Origin: Gavia stellata
Taxonomy: Eukaryota; Chordata; Aves; Gaviiformes; Gaviidae
Reading direction: 5' to 3'
Assembly: GCF_030936135.1 (NCBI RefSeq)
Contig: NC_082603.1
Coordinates: 12,306,880 to 12,370,879, forward strand
DNA length: 64,000 nt
How positions within the stretch are numbered: the first letter of the stretch is position 1; each line of letters begins with the position of its first letter. The notes beneath the pieces were generated by a model, which was not told where the DNA came from, ran no database searches, and saw nothing but the letters and a program-made list of their open reading frames with translations. Made by a program: the position numbers and the translations under genes. This document shows, piece by piece, positions 12,668-26,641 of the stretch.

Positions 12668-15600
12668 CTGTAGTAGGGTAAGTACTTTACTACGGAGAAC
12701 TGTTGTCAGAACACCATTCCAGTTAGTATATTAATAAGTTGGAGTAAAGATATCCTAAGTTCCTGTTGAAAAACTCTTCTTTATTACTAAGGTAAGGAGG
12801 TCACTGTCAGACACATCTTAAACCTTCAGAAACGTGTTCAAGCTCTTTCATCTGTGGCCCTTTAAGCTCCATTCAGCTGCGTTTCTGCAAAGGGAACACA
12901 AGATGCTTGGCTTGAAGTCTCATAGTCAGTTAATAACTCATAACCATTTGCAGCTGATGTAAAAGCATAACACTACTCCTACCAAGCAGGAAGCGTCAAT
13001 CAAGAACCTAAAGCCAGAGCCAAAAACTTCTACATACATATGGCAGTTCCTGTAGGCAAGCGAGAAAGCAAAGAAGGTTTAACAAAAACCAATGCTCTCT
13101 TTTCTGTTGGAAACTTTGAGTAATTTACCCTTGTTAGTATTCTTTGGCCTCATGAAGTTCCGCGCAAAAAGCTTAGAGGATTAAACCTACAGAATGAAAG
13201 GCATAATGTAAAGCAGATCACAAACTGCTTTACACATAAGCAGTACTGCTGAAACCCTGACAGTTTGCTGAAGTCCCACAGTAGTCAGAACTGGCTGACA
13301 CAATCCCATCTGGAGATCATCCATTCTGGAGATCATCCCACCCAGAACATCATGAGCACAGAAGCCAGCAGAGATTTAAGCTCTATTCCCCTTTGCCCTC
13401 CCCGCTTCCAAAAGAAAAGGGAGGGAGGTACGGGGGTTTGGTTTTTTTCTTTTACACTGGCTTCATATTCCGAAATGCTGCAGCACTGTCATATGAGCTC
13501 CAAACTCTGCTTCAAAGGGATTGCAGCAGCCAGCACTTAGACGTTAGACATGTTTAGGCTAGCAGGGAAAAGATTAACAGAAAAGAAAGGCTGTATTCAA
13601 AACTTCACCCATTTTAAAGTATATTTTTAGTAGAGGAGTTGTCATATTTATTGCTCAGTACTAATATTACCTTCCTTTGCAAGTAAACATGTAGTTGTGT
13701 AATTCACAAATGCATATTTCATCAAGAGACTGCAGAGATGTCAAAAGACAAGAACAGATCTCAGATTTAAAGCTGTCATCAGAAGAAAACGCAAGCCCCT
13801 CTATTTTTAATTGTTAATGTAGGCCATGCCTTTTCCGCTCATTAGTTTTATCAAGTAGCAGCTGTGAACATTCATGCTTCCTATCATACTCTACCTTGAC
13901 AGCACCCCTCAAACAGCCCATCCACATTCTCCCAGTCAAACAACTATTTTGCCTTTCCATGCTCATCATTAGAGTTATTTGGCATCAACAAGTGGGTGTG
14001 GGTATATTTTTGCAATTACAAAGTGTGACACATACAGTTTACAATACCATTGCAACCCACATACTGGGAAGACTGTGTTACAGGTATTTACTCTCCGGAA
14101 GTTTGTCCGAACCTCAAATCAGATAACTCATACAAGCAGATAGCTGTAAGCCACCCAGTCTACCACAATCATCCCTGAGCGTTCCTGCTGCTCAGCAAAT
14201 GCAAGGGAATTGAAAGTTCTCTTCCACAGATGGATACACTCACGCAAATTACTACATGCTACAAACTAAAAAGTGTGCATTTTGGCAACTGCCGTGGATC
14301 ATGAAATGACAACTGTGGTAATTTGTTTGTATATTTATACTGTAATTGTAATTAACTGAATAATTTAAGAAGCTTTTTTAAAAATTAAAAAGCTAATTTA
14401 ATAAAAAACCAGAGTTCTATTTGAAAGTATATATTTATTTAAATATCAGTTATTATTAGCAGTACATTTCACATCAGCAGTTGGTAACTTCATTTTATCT
14501 GAGCTATGCTTCTGTCCTCATACTTAACCTCGTCCTCTGACTGACGCCACCATCTCCCACCAGCTGGAACCACTGCTCCCGCTTTCTTCCCTCCTTACTG
14601 GCCATACGGCACATCCCTGGTCTTAGGAGGGTGACACAGACACACCCGAGTTGGCCAACACACCATGATCCCAGATCCAACAAAAATTACTAGGTCCGGT
14701 CTTCATAGCTCACTTCCTTCACCCGTAACTCACTAGGATCTCAAGTTATACCTTCAGCCATGCCAACATGTAATCAGTAAGCAAACTGAAAGCATGTTAA
14801 TTAGAGTGGTGAATTCAAAATTGAGGAGGTGGAAACTGATGAACCCTTCCCCAGACAGTATCTCTCAGCCTAAACTGGCCTTGGGAGGATTATACTGTAG
14901 CAGGTAAGCTCACTCTTTCAATTGATGCACCTTAACTATTCAGAATATCTCCACGTGACCAAGCTTTTCCTGAGCCGGCCATCAACATGGAATTGACTCC
15001 GAGGACACAGTACTTCAGCAGAAAAGCCTAGCGAATTAACAGAAATCAGGAGAAGTTCTACTCTATTGCATATCTAACAGCGAAACAGGCTTTCTCCTAA
15101 ACTTGCATTTTTAATTGAAACTTCATGTAACATGAAAAAAGTGCTAGGTGCTTACTAGGAAAAGAACCTGTATTAATGCAAAGTAGTTGCTTGAAATCTA
15201 TTCTCTCCACATCTTTAAACAATGCAAAATCTGCATCCATGTTAAAGAGCTGCCTTTCAGGGAAGCATAAATAGAAAATTGAAGTTGTATACACAACTTT
15301 AAAATGCACGATTTTACTACTCCAGCTATCAAATGCAGGAAGTCCTAGCTTTTTTGTAATTCCAAAGTAGCAGAAAAAAGCACACAGAAGAAAGATTGGG
15401 CCTCCTTCAGAAGTGGAAAATTAACTAACTGATGTTACTAATTACACAGTGGTATGATACCAAAACCAACACCCCACCGCCCCCCAAAATAAAGCAAGGC
15501 AGAGGGTAGGCAATCAGATGTGGCAGCCAGTTTATACCCCACAACAGACAAAACATGCATTTCATCAACTCTTATTAGGAGAAAATGGTGAGCCATAGTT

Positions 15601-18600
15601 AGGCTGATCCACCCGGTCTATAGACAGCTAAAGGATTAAACCATCAGTAAAAAGCCAGCTTTGCTTCAATTCAATGCTTTATCTAAAAAATGTTCTTACC
15701 ACTGTCAAAAAGTCACTTTTCATTCTTTTCTATTAAATCACAGATTCATAGAGAAGCTATATAGATATAGAAGCTTGGGGTTTGCATGGCATAAGGTTTT
15801 AAGACTGAAATTCCTTACTAAATTCTATGAAACTACTTTTAACGTCATTCTCTGAAATTGTATAAAAATCTATTAATTTCTACAAATTTTACAATGAAAT
15901 TAAAAAAAAAAAAAACCCATGGTACAATACCAATGTTGCATACTGAAAGGAATCCCACACAACAATGCTTTAAAAAGTGAAACCCCATCACATTTGCACT
16001 TATTCAGTATTTTTCCTAAAATTATTATCAGTGTTCTCAGAAAGGGAACCAAGGCCTAATGGGTGATATTCAAAGAAAGTACATCTCAACCTTCCATTCA
16101 CACCACTGAACTGAATCAGTGGTATAGATATGCTAAGACTTGAATGAGGCTCATCTCAAGAAAAATTACGGAAGAAACCAAGACTCCCCCCATCTTCAAT
16201 TCTGATCAGTGTACTTCAAGTCCCTGACAGCAATAAAACAATAGTTGTAATTTCTCTCTCGAAAACCTGTTATGCAAGCTAATTGTCCTAGCTATTACAA
16301 CTTCCAGACAAGCATTTCATGTTTTAAGGCACTTCCCATTTCAGAAAAGATTTGATTACATACTATGAATTTTATCACAATGGTAGACAATCACTTTAAA
16401 CAGTTTGGAGTTCTTAGTTACACTGAACGTTTATGATCCCTTCATTTTAACTTTTGAGAGAAAACCGTATTTCCACACAAGTGAAAATGAATCGGCACGC
16501 AACAGAAAGCCAGTACTGCTATTTATTAGCAGTATATGGAACCAATAATCACAATCTAGTTGGAAAGGGAGACGGTTTTTTCCCCTGCATCTCCTTAAAA
16601 CAGTACATTTCTGCGGGTTCATTGGCTCCTCCCCTCAACCCGTACCTTCCTTTTGGAGTTTGTCAGATGATCAGAAGTATTGCTTAGCTTATCTGCAGTT
16701 ACACGGCTGACTGGCTGACATACGCTGACCGGTCACTTGGGGGCTGACAAACAGGATGTCTAACAGTTCAATTCTTTCCGCCTTTCCCTAAAGGAGACAA
16801 CCAAGTACTGCCTTCTCTAGCCATCTGCTATTTTTCACAAAGCCATAGGAAAGGAGCATCTGCCAAATTAAGTCATCACTGACTGAGAGATTCAAAAGCT
16901 ACTGAAGTACAGATAGAGGTTGACCAGTTGCACAAACTGTATTTCCTTAGCAAAACCAGCTACAGAGATTTGCTGTTTCAAGATTAAGGCAAATTTCCCA
17001 ATGGTGAACTAAGTTTGAATTTCCTTTCAGGAAGAGGCTATAGCATGGGTGGGGAAAAAGAGGGAAAGAAGCTTGAACTGGATTATCTAAAAACAAAACA
17101 GAGCTTTGCATACCCTATGGAGAAAGAGATGGACTAAACAACAAAAAAAATACACTGACAACTCTTATTACTGAAATACAGAGATTAGCTTGGCTCCAGA
17201 CCTTCAAAATATAAAACAGCATATAAACACAAATAGTACAACAAGGAACACTCAGAACAAGAGAAACCATAATTTTAGTCTTCAATGCTGTCCAAGAATG
17301 TTTTTAAAATTCACCTGAATTAACAAATAAGCCTAAAATAAGCCAAAGAAAAAACCTAAAAATTCTCTATCAGGTTTAATATTGTAATTGCATAGCAAAC
17401 AGCATCATTAGCATTTCTGTAGTAATACATATTCCCCTGTGAATGAACCTTTAAATAACTGCATGCCTGGTTGGGAAAAAGCTCTTTCTTCCAAACCTTG
17501 AGCACAGCACAATACAAGTCCCTAGTCATGAGAGTGGGTTATGCAGACACAAGAAACATTGTACTAAGACCAGTGGGGTTACTCTTGGAAGCTGAATTTT
17601 ACAAACTCCTCTCTGCACCACTCGTGACAGAAGTTCAACAGCTGACAGCACACAGAAACCGCCTTCACCGATGAAGCGAACTTGAGGTTTTATTCAGGGT
17701 CAGTGATGACGTGGAGCAATACCTGCTCTGAAATACTGCCTTTTTCTCCTCATGGATTTACATATAGCAGATACCCCCAGAATAAACCACCAGGCTTCTT
17801 TTAAAGGACTGGCTTAGCAGCATACAATACAAGCAGGACACAAGCATACCTTCCAGTGTACAATCCAAGTGCAGCTCCCAAACCTTAACAGGTTGCATTG
17901 GAAGGACAGAACAGGAAAGCTGAGGTTTGTAAACAACAACCTCAGACACTCCTCCTGGGCGTGAGTCTGATAAGGCAGATTCGGCAGAGCTTGTCATCAC
18001 TGTGGAGCACGGGCGAGACCCAGCCTAACACATCCTATGCTATCAGCCTCATCAGACAAGCTGCAAATAAATTAATACCACTATCTAATGTTCTTGATTC
18101 AGATGTTTCCTCCTCCACCCCAATTATATTTACCATGCTGACTTATAAATATGGGCCCGTATGAAACCAAGACACATTACTGAATATTGCAGGCAATCCT
18201 AAAATGGGTATTATATCAGCTTTGGGCCACGCATGATGTTCTTTCAACAAAATAGGAATCCTACCAACCCACTGCTCCACAAGCCTGGAATTCACTTCCA
18301 GCATACTAATAGAAGAAGGAATATGAAGTTTCCCCTCCTCTCCCCAAACCATGTGGACAGAGCTATCTTTTATATACAAAACTATCAACTCCTTGCTGGA
18401 AAGAGAATCAAAAAATTGGAACTGACAGCGTAAGGCTGGACAGGCATTTTATTACCAGAACTGATCGGTGTATAGCTAACTACCTTTTATGAATCAGAAG
18501 AACAGAATTACTACAGGGAGGTATGGAAACTTGACTTCATTATCTATGAAATTATCTCATCTCCCTTCTTAGCCAGTTAATGCCCAATACTTAATTACTT

Positions 18601-21600
18601 CAGTATAACCAGCAGTCTTTCTAGACAGTCAACAGAAGCACAGAGGTTATAGAAGAGTAGAAAAATACCAATAATAGGAGCTATGACACTCATGACACCC
18701 CCCCTCAAAAAAATTAAAATAACTGCTAAGTGAAAAATTACACAAATACTATCATTATCTGTCACAAATTCCTGAGTGAGACAACTGATTCTATTCTTCA
18801 CTTCTCTCCCCAATTTGTTTCTAGCACTGTATTTACCCAAATGGAAGAAAAGGCTTTTTTGTCCAAGTATTTTAATTTACTCATCAATTTACTTCAATTT
18901 AGTCATCAATAAGACTACAGGACGAGAAACCCACTAGTGACAAAGGAGCACAGGTATGCGCAGAACAGCTCAAAGTAAACCAAAATAGGACTGTAAAATA
19001 ATTTTATTTAAAATATTAATAACTATATGAAACAAAGTAATGAAAATACTGCATAAAATGCCACAACTACTTTACGAGATTAAATACATAATTATAAATC
19101 ATATTAGTTTATTAAATTCTATTTATATTTTTAAAATAAGCTTTAAAAAGGTCCTAGCAATGAGATCCTTTAAATCTTGAGATGATTAAAAAAAAACCAA
19201 AACAAACAGGTGGCAAGCATTTCTGAGACAAATGTTGCTCACAATGAAGTGAGGATCTCACTGCATCCACAGCTGAAAATGAAAGCATGGACTAGAACAC
19301 TAGAGGCACACAGCTCCACAGCAGAGCCCAATATACATTATCTAACTGCTAATATGGTCCTGCATTATGACAGACATGGTAGCAGTGGAGACATTTATCA
19401 CCCTATTTCTAAAAACATTGTATGTGGTTTCCTTTATTTCTTTGGTTACCTAAACCCAACGGACCCTGCTGCATGGTGGGTTATAAATACAGGTAACAGA
19501 AGGTTTGTTTCCTCTGTACCCTTTCACATAGGCTAATTCCCGATTCTCCCTCCACACACATCTCTTTTTGGCATAGCAGACTAGATGCCCTGCCTTATAC
19601 AACATTCTGTTAAAGGCAAACAAAAGTCTAGGAGCATTTCTGTATGCTCTCTAGCATTACCTGTATATACTTTCCACTTACTGTGTGGATTAGGAGGAGG
19701 TTTTTTCCTGTCTGTTTGTGGAGTACCTAGTTTAAATAGAGTGTTGGGGGCTTTACGTGATGCTAAAGGTCTGCAACGTGGGAAGCCTTTTAAACTCTGT
19801 ATATCCTTTTTGTTCATTTTTCCCTTCTGTTGTTAAAGGGTTGTGCAAACGCCTCCTTTAACAAGTAAGCATTGCCTAGCATTATTTTCAATATTACCCA
19901 GAATTACCAACCTTAAAACACAAGCAGTCTTAATGACACAAGTTATTTCTGCCAGATCATAAAAAAACTATTCCAAACTGAATAATTGAATCCAGAAGCA
20001 TCTTCCTTCTCTGAGTCAGAAAGAAGCTCGTCTGCATTCTTACCGGTTATTTTCTTTTCCTTTTATACGAAACACCCAAGCGGTAGATAAAAACTGTATA
20101 TACGCTACGCAACAAGAGAAAACATGTATCATACCAAAAACTAAAGAAAAATTTAAAACTTTGGGTTAAGGAACATTCAACTTTCTGGCCAGAATCTGGT
20201 AGCTCTACTCACACTAAACACCCTATTTTCACCCAGCAATCAGATTGAAATGTAAATACATTCCTTAAAATGGAGTAATTAAGAGCAGAAAGAGATGCCA
20301 GAAACTTAGGAGAATGATGCAATATGTAAGTGACAAAAACATATATCCTCATTGCTAGTATATTCAGAGTACTGTCATAGTTCCAGGCCAACTCTATTAA
20401 CTTCAGTAAATGCAAAGGTGCCCTGTAAGGCATAGTAAACATGTAGTATAGGTTTGTAAATAGAAATATTTAAGGCATCTGGCAATGATGCAGGCCATAT
20501 AGTGACTTACAGTCTTAGAATGTATTGTAGACAAAAACAAACGAACATCTAGCACACATAATTATACTGAGTAACACAAAGAAGCGACAAATGCACGTAC
20601 TGACATCAGTGTCCAATGATGCAAAGGTGGGTCTCTCAGTGCCTCTATCGCAGACTATCTTTCCAGAATAGAACATCCTTTTTCTGAGAGAATCAGTATT
20701 TAGCTGGAAATCAGCTTGCTACTTAATGTACGTAATTACTGTCTAGCGTGCAAGTTGAAGAACTGGGTGTAGCTAACACAAGTAACCACAAGCATTTTTA
20801 TTATAAGGATATTCCTGCAGATAGTTTATGTAAGCCATCTATTTAAACCCTGAAGTAAGGCAATCCCACACTATGACAAAAGAAGAAAGGAAGAGAACAC
20901 AAAGTGCCAGCAGAATATAACCAGTATCCCCATAATAAAACTAATCAGGCAAGTGAAAACTAATTCTGAATGAAGCAAGATTAAGATTTCAGATACAAGA
21001 AGATAGTAGAATAACATCCTCTCTTTGCCTTAAAAAAAGAGCAAAGTCAGAATAGCCTATAATTTTTCACATTCAATGCATCAAGGTATTAGGATTCCTT
21101 CATTTTTGTTTTTTTATCAGAACGAGTCCCAACTTTTTACAGATTGTCATTCATAGACTGAAAATAAATATTGTGCTGCCTTCTTTCCAAGCATCCCACA
21201 ACTGAAGATGAGATTTGCAATTTTAAAGTGTTTAAATGCCACAATAGACTTCAATGACAGTTCCGAACAAGGTAATAACTTACAATGCTTTTATTCTTAG
21301 CATACGTTGAAATTGTATTACCACAAAATTGGTAAGAGTTTTGTTACCAAGTTCTGACTGTAAATTTGAACATTGCTCCTTCTGCTTATAAGGGACAATC
21401 TCATCATGCAAATTAACATACACATCTCAGGCCCTCTGAGCCAACAAGACATTTACTCAAGTACCTTCAGTTTGGTAAATGGAGCATGCTATACGATGTG
21501 AAAGAACACCAGATAGGAAAAGTTCAGCACAAGATGTTGACTATTTGCACTTAAGCTGATAGAACAAGTTGACCACCAATCTCTCCAATAAAATGTTCCA

Positions 21601-24600
21601 CTTAGCTCAGCTCCTTCTTGACCTGTGACATCTCTTAAAAAGAGATCCTGGTAAGTAAAAGAAAGACGACAGACAGATTGCACAAGCATCTTGCAAAGAA
21701 AGGGGAAAATTAATCTTAAGATTCCGTAAATTAAAAGGAAAATTAAAAAAATCCTTAGAATCACTGGCAGTAAAACACAATAGCAATTTAAGTGAAGCAA
21801 TATAGCTGCTATTTCAAATTTCCTATTTCACACTGTAATGCTCATTCAGAGATTAAGCAGGCATTCAGCATAAAGAACCTATTAGCACTCCAGCAAGTTT
21901 TTAACCCGCAAGGAGCAGATGTAGCTCTCATAGAACCTGTATTACGGAACTGAAATGATCCATCATAGTTTAATGTCAGCAGCATTTCTTGGTGCATCAC
22001 CTGTGCCCCTCAATTCCCAAGTATTCAACTGTCTTCTCTATTACAAGTCCACGGCTGAACAACATACGGCTACAACCTGTAAAAACTGTAAAAGTGCAGG
22101 ATGAACACATACTACAGGGAGAAGAACACATGTTTTTTCTTATTGTTTGCTTCCTATAGACACAGGTACAGTTTATTTATGGCACATCACCTATGTAGAT
22201 TTAAGGAAAACAGTATCTATTGAGGTACCAAGTTGTAAATTGCATTTGGGATGCAGATGCAAATCTATTCAGAAGCTAGTCAATACACTTTTTTTAAGCT
22301 GTGCGATGAATACTGAACTGGACTCCATTTTAACCCCACTGCCCGCAGATTTATGCACTATATATACACATTATCACACAAACACAATTGGTCACAATTG
22401 CGTATCCTGTCCTCTAACAACCCAATGATCACTAGGTAAGGCACAGGCTCCAAAGTGTTGTATGCAAGGAACAAAATTCCTAACAGTATACCAGCAAGAC
22501 AATGGCAAAAAAAAAAAACACCCAAAAAACCAAAAAAACCAAGTAGTCAACAGAAGTAGTAAAGGAATAAAAAAAGATTTAGAGAGACTTCTTTGCAGAT
22601 CATGTATCGTTTATATTCCCTGTAACTCAGCTGCATGAAAGTTTTTTCCTTTCTATTAGTAAAAGGTTTATAACACACACAAGTTTTATTGTATGAACAA
22701 GAACCATATTCTCCAAATACTGCCAAATTTGAGTCACAAGAGGCAGCTTGACTTTAATCACCTGTTCAATACTACATATGTTTAAGACCATCTCTTACCA
22801 GTTTTTCAACTTCCCTTTTTCCTCTATTTTACATTCCTAATGTTGCTGTCTTCCACAAAATAATAATTTATTTTTTTGATACAATCATTTGTATAGCTGA
22901 CTTGCTATTAAATGCCTACATAAAAGTTAAGGGGTTTTTTTCCTTCACCTGGTATCTCGCTATTCTTTCATTCACAGGTATAGTAATAGCAATAACAGGT
23001 TAATCTTTCAGAAAGTCGTAAGATCAATACTTACTCCTTAAACATAAACAATTTCATTAGGATGTTAACCTTAAAGACTACTAAAACCAAGACCATAGTT
23101 ACCAGATCTGGGCAGGAATGGCTAAGTTGTGGAAAGTGAAACTGATCACACAACTGTTACAAAAAACTGAATGACAAAAAGAGAAAAGTACAAATACCTT
23201 TGCTACTAAATTAAAAAAGTGGAAAACTAGAATAAACTAAAAATGACCCTGTTTTAAGCCAAACAGAAGAATCCAGATAAATTGCATAAAACAAGAAAAA
23301 CTCCCCACATGTTCAATAGTTAAAACTAGAGACAGATGGCATTTATTTTTAGAAAAAACATCCATTTCTTAATAAAACTTTTCCTTCCTAACTAATGGGA
23401 AGCCAAGATGCTCTCCAAATCATATTGCGCATGGGGACCTGAAGGACACTGGTTTAGAAAATTGGCCTGCTGTCATCTGTTGACAAGAAAAGACTGAGAA
23501 TTGACATTAGAAACAGTTCTAGCAAAATAAGGATAAATTCCCACCCTGACAAGGTGTAGAAGGTGAGACTCATTTTCAAAATTGTGTTGTTCTCCTCTGC
23601 AACATGCCAAAATAAACAAGTTGGCTATCTTTTTGAAATGCTTTTACTCAACATTCATACTAGAAGAGACTGGCTTGCTGACTACTAAAAGAAAGTCTAA
23701 GAGGAGAAAGAATGGTTGCCTCTAAATACCTCAGAAAAAATTAAAAAAATAAATTAGCAATTTAAGCCAAGTAACAGTGAGAGCACGAGAACAAAACAGT
23801 AAGTGTCTATCAATACCTTTTCAAAAATTACTTTGACGTAATCATTAAGTTCTGAAGTAACTCTCCAGCAAGAGTAGCAGGAATCCTAAGTAGTTTTAAG
23901 CTGCCTGAAAGAGTTACAAGAGCATTTAAATAACAACATTTTAAATAAAGCAACAGACAAGACCCACATAGGTTTCTTCTAGTCCAATAACCCTGTCTTA
24001 AGTTTCAGATAAGATTTGTCTCAGCTTGATATGGAAGAACTGAGAGTCTAAAGTCCTCCCCTCCAAAGAGGGATGCATAACCACAGTTCTGAAGTCTAGG
24101 TAACCATTAATAGAACTAGTAAGAAGGAACATTGGTACAGGCCTACAAATTAGTTTAAACACACAATAAAAATGTATAAGCAAAGATTTTAGGAGGATTG
24201 CATTGTGAGGATGACCTTTTTGCTGACATTTTCAGCTCTAATAAAATTATTACTTAAACAAAAGGTATAAAGTTTTCAGACAAAATTTAAGGAGGGACTG
24301 GAATCTCTTAACTGCTTTTTTTTTGAGATGCAAGACTCAGCACGTTCTTCTAACTTCTGAGACGGCTGCGCAGCTCTCCATGGCAACCCAGGATGCAGGC
24401 AGCCTGCAGCCCGCTGGCAAGAACCTAACCGGAACAGCACATTTGGCCCAAAAAGCTTCTAAAGCAGAAGGCAGGCCACAGCTTCAAGGTGAGGTACAAA
24501 TCGTGTCAATCAAGTCAATAAAGGGACACAGAATCCCTGAATAACTCCGACCCTCCCTTGGAAAACTGAATAAGCAGAAGAAGAAGGGGAGGAACCAGAC

Positions 24601-25040
24601 CAGCAAAGGCTACAGTCTAGTGGATAAATAAGACTAAGACTAAATAAGACAATTGAGTTTAGACATGCCACAACGTTTCTAACTCAAATTCTTGAAGAGT
24701 TCAGAGCTTCTTCCCTGTATACTTCGCTCTTCACAGTATGTTTGCAGGTCCTTTGTCTCCTGTTACATTAATAGCCTGTTTCGGTCCTCCCCTTAAAATT
24801 TTATTTGCTATTTACCACCCTCATCTACCTTGTTAAGCACGGCACAACCGATTAAAGATATCTGATGGAGTGTCTTTCTGCTACTAACTCGTTTCAGAGC
24901 AAGAGGAGGGATCTCTCAACGACAGTCAGTCAGTAAAGGCAGGTTTGATAGGCACGTCTTGCTTTTGTTTCCAAAGAAGGGAGGTCGACGGCTGCCAGGA
25001 GGAGTATCACTTGAAGCCTAAATACCAGACCCCCGATGCC
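12668..25040 (-). other. GPSM2: Large GPSM2 5' intron, no gene seen
   Basis: About 12.4 kb lies between the start-codon exon and the CpG island. No coding exon, RNA gene or recognisable mobile element was found on either strand. A local 16-bp-period duplication at 13309-13338 is listed separately. I assign it to GPSM2 because the next upstream promoter on the minus strand is the island at 25-26 kb. That assignment is inferred. Confidence 0.6.
13309..13338. repeat. Two-copy 14-bp direct repeat
   Basis: The 14-mer TCTGGAGATCATCC occurs at 13309-13322 and again at 13325-13338, two bases apart. It is a small local duplication in the GPSM2 intron with no visible function. Confidence 0.9.
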
Positions 25041-25049
25041 AACAGCCGC

Positions 25050-26060
25050 CTTCCGAAGCTGACCGCACGGTAAGTTCATTCGCCGACACATCAGGCCGCT
25101 CGGCGGCGGCTGATAAAGGCCGCCGCAGCCTTGCGGAGCCGGCATCGGAGGAGCCGGCGCTGCCGCCGGAGCCGCGCTCGGAGCCGCCCGACGGCGGCGC
25201 GGAGGCAGGTGCTGCCAGGCGGCGGGACCCAGCGGCCCCACCGAGGCCAGGCGGCTGCCCGCCGCAAAGCCCCCCTCCCTGGCATCCAGCGCTCACCGCT
25301 GCGCCCACGACGCGACCCCCGCTCCAGCCGCCGCCGGCTTCGCAGCGGGCGGAGAGCGACCGGGCCTCCCGGCGCCCCTTCCCGCCCGGGCCTGCGCCCG
25401 CGCCCGCGCCTCACCTGGGTGCCGCGCGCCCCCGCTGCCGGCGCCCTCCCCAGCGCCACCACCGCAGCAGGGAGCGCGGGGCAGCGCCCGCCCACGCGCA
25501 GCCGCTCTTCGAACACACCAATCCCCGCGCGCCCGCCCGCGGGGAGGGGGCGGCCAACGGCTCTCCGCCGCCAGCCGCGGCCTTCTGCGCACGCTCCGCC
25601 CCGCCGCCGGAAGGCCGCATCATTCATACGGACCAATGGGGAGGGAGCGGCCCAGGTGGCGGCCGGGGCACCTCCCTGCGGAGCGGGGCGGGGGCAGCAG
25701 GGAGCAGCGCAGCTGCCGCCGCACCTGCAGCCCGGCCATGGCGCCCCTCCCCGCCCGGGGGGAGCGGTGCTTCCCAGCCCGCCCCGCCGCACCGGCAGCC
25801 GCGCTCGGGTTACCGGCCTGTAAGCGGACACGGGGGCAGCGCCGCGCCCGCCGCACACCTGGCGCGGCGGCGGGCCCCGTGCCACCGCCCCCACGGCTGC
25901 AGGGAGGGCGCTGGCGCGCGTTCCCGGAGGAGCCTAACTCCAACGGACCCCACAGCCGCCCCCGGCCGAGACAGTTCGGTGGAAGGGGGAGTTCCAATCG
26001 AAGCAGGAGCGGCCGGGCCCGGGCAGCACAACCGCACTGCCCCCAGAGACCGAAAAAAGC
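25050..26060. promoter_or_regulatory. CpG island, probable bidirectional GPSM2/AKNAD1 promoter
   Basis: About 1 kb of very GC- and CpG-rich sequence sits in an otherwise A/T-rich window, between the 5' ends of two divergent genes. It contains GC-box-like runs (for example near 25,683), CCAAT motifs at 25518-25522, 25633-25637 and 25994-25998, and an NRF1-like TGCGCACGC at 25586-25594. No convincing TATA box was seen. Splice donors face both ways: minus strand CAG/GTGAGG at 25415/25414, plus strand CT/GTAAGT at 26092/26093 and ACG/GTAAGT at about 25070. The long open frames here, on both strands, are a by-product of high GC and are not called as genes. Confidence 0.85.
25415..25640 (-). other. 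GPSM2: Candidate untranslated first exon of GPSM2
   Basis: On the minus strand a good donor (CAG/GTGAGG) ends at 25415 within the CpG island. It could splice to the acceptor at 12668 ahead of the start-codon exon. The 5' limit given here is a guess, since no transcription start can be read from sequence. Alternative minus-strand donors are GCG/GTGAGC near 25,292 and CAG/GTGTGC near 25,858. Confidence 0.35.
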
Positions 26061-26092
26061 GAGCTGACTATCGCTGAGAGGAAACCGGTGCT
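26000..26092 (+). other. AKNAD1: Candidate untranslated first exon of AKNAD1
   Basis: A plus-strand donor, GCT/GTAAGT, ends at 26092 at the rim of the CpG island. It is the natural partner for the acceptor at 26488. The 5' boundary is arbitrary. A second possible donor, GAG/GTAAAG, lies at 26294/26295. Confidence 0.35.
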
Positions 26093-26488
26093 GTAAGTCC
26101 GCTTCTGTCGGGTTATAGTGCCTCCAGATGAGGTGGAACAACCTATTTCATGAAGCCGAGAGGGCTGTACACTACTTCAGAATCTCATTAATTCATTGGC
26201 TTTTATCTCATTAAATGGGGTGAGGAATAAATTGAGAAAAGTTTGGTGATTTTTCTCTGGTGCAGAGGTTGAAGAAACACTTTATGGCAGTGAGGTAAAG
26301 TGTCAGAAAATGTAGTTTACTTCTTGTTTTTTAACTCAGGCTGAATTTAGTACCACTGTTGGCTCTGTTACAAAGGGGTTTTTTGTCTTTAATACTGCAG
26401 AGGGATTAACGAGCAAGGACAGTTACCTGGCATTAAGCTCAATTCTCCTTTTCCCAATGCTTTAGTCATTTGTGTCTCTTTTCTCCAG

Positions 26489-26570
26489 TAGTTAATCCAG
26501 ACTTACAGTAGTGTAAATATGAAGAGAAAACATCCACGTCAGGGGGATGGTTCTAAAAAACCTACAGTAG
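26489..26570 (+). other. AKNAD1: Candidate AKNAD1 5' exon with an upstream start codon
   Basis: A strong acceptor (TCTCTTTTCTCCAG, ending 26488) and a donor TAG/GTACAA at 26570/26571 bound an 82-nt exon. It contains an ATG at 26519 that opens MKRKHPRQGDGSKKPTV. Splicing over a 71-nt intron to 26642 keeps this frame open for 54 codons, up to the TAG at 26752-26754. It could be a 5'-UTR exon with a uORF or part of a longer N-terminus. Transcript evidence is needed to choose. Confidence 0.45.
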
Positions 26571-26641
26571 GTACAAGACGTACATAGGTATTATTCTCAA
26601 ATGTATTTAAGTGTAAAATAATTATGACTCTCATATTACAG

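Noticed and set aside
14500-14760. Locally GC-richer block in the GPSM2 intron that looked like a possible repeat or exon
   Set aside because: No open frame with splice sites and no repeat family that I could identify.
15721-15770. Possible reversed CR1 tail (AATCACAGATTCATAGA)
   Set aside because: Only a short match. The sequence that should follow in a CR1 copy is absent.
21489-21800. 103-codon hydrophobic minus-strand ORF in the GPSM2 intron
   Set aside because: No recognisable family, no promoter or splice context. This length is expected by chance in A/T-rich intron.
24323-24544. 73-codon ORF just left of the CpG island, with a CCATGGCAAC half X-box inside
   Set aside because: No homology or paired splice sites. 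The RFX-like motif has only one good half-site.
25091-26141. Several long open frames on both strands in the GC-rich island (up to 267 codons)
   Set aside because: They are Arg/Ala/Pro/Gly-rich, overlap each other in many frames and have no family resemblance. This is what CpG-rich sequence with few stop codons produces.
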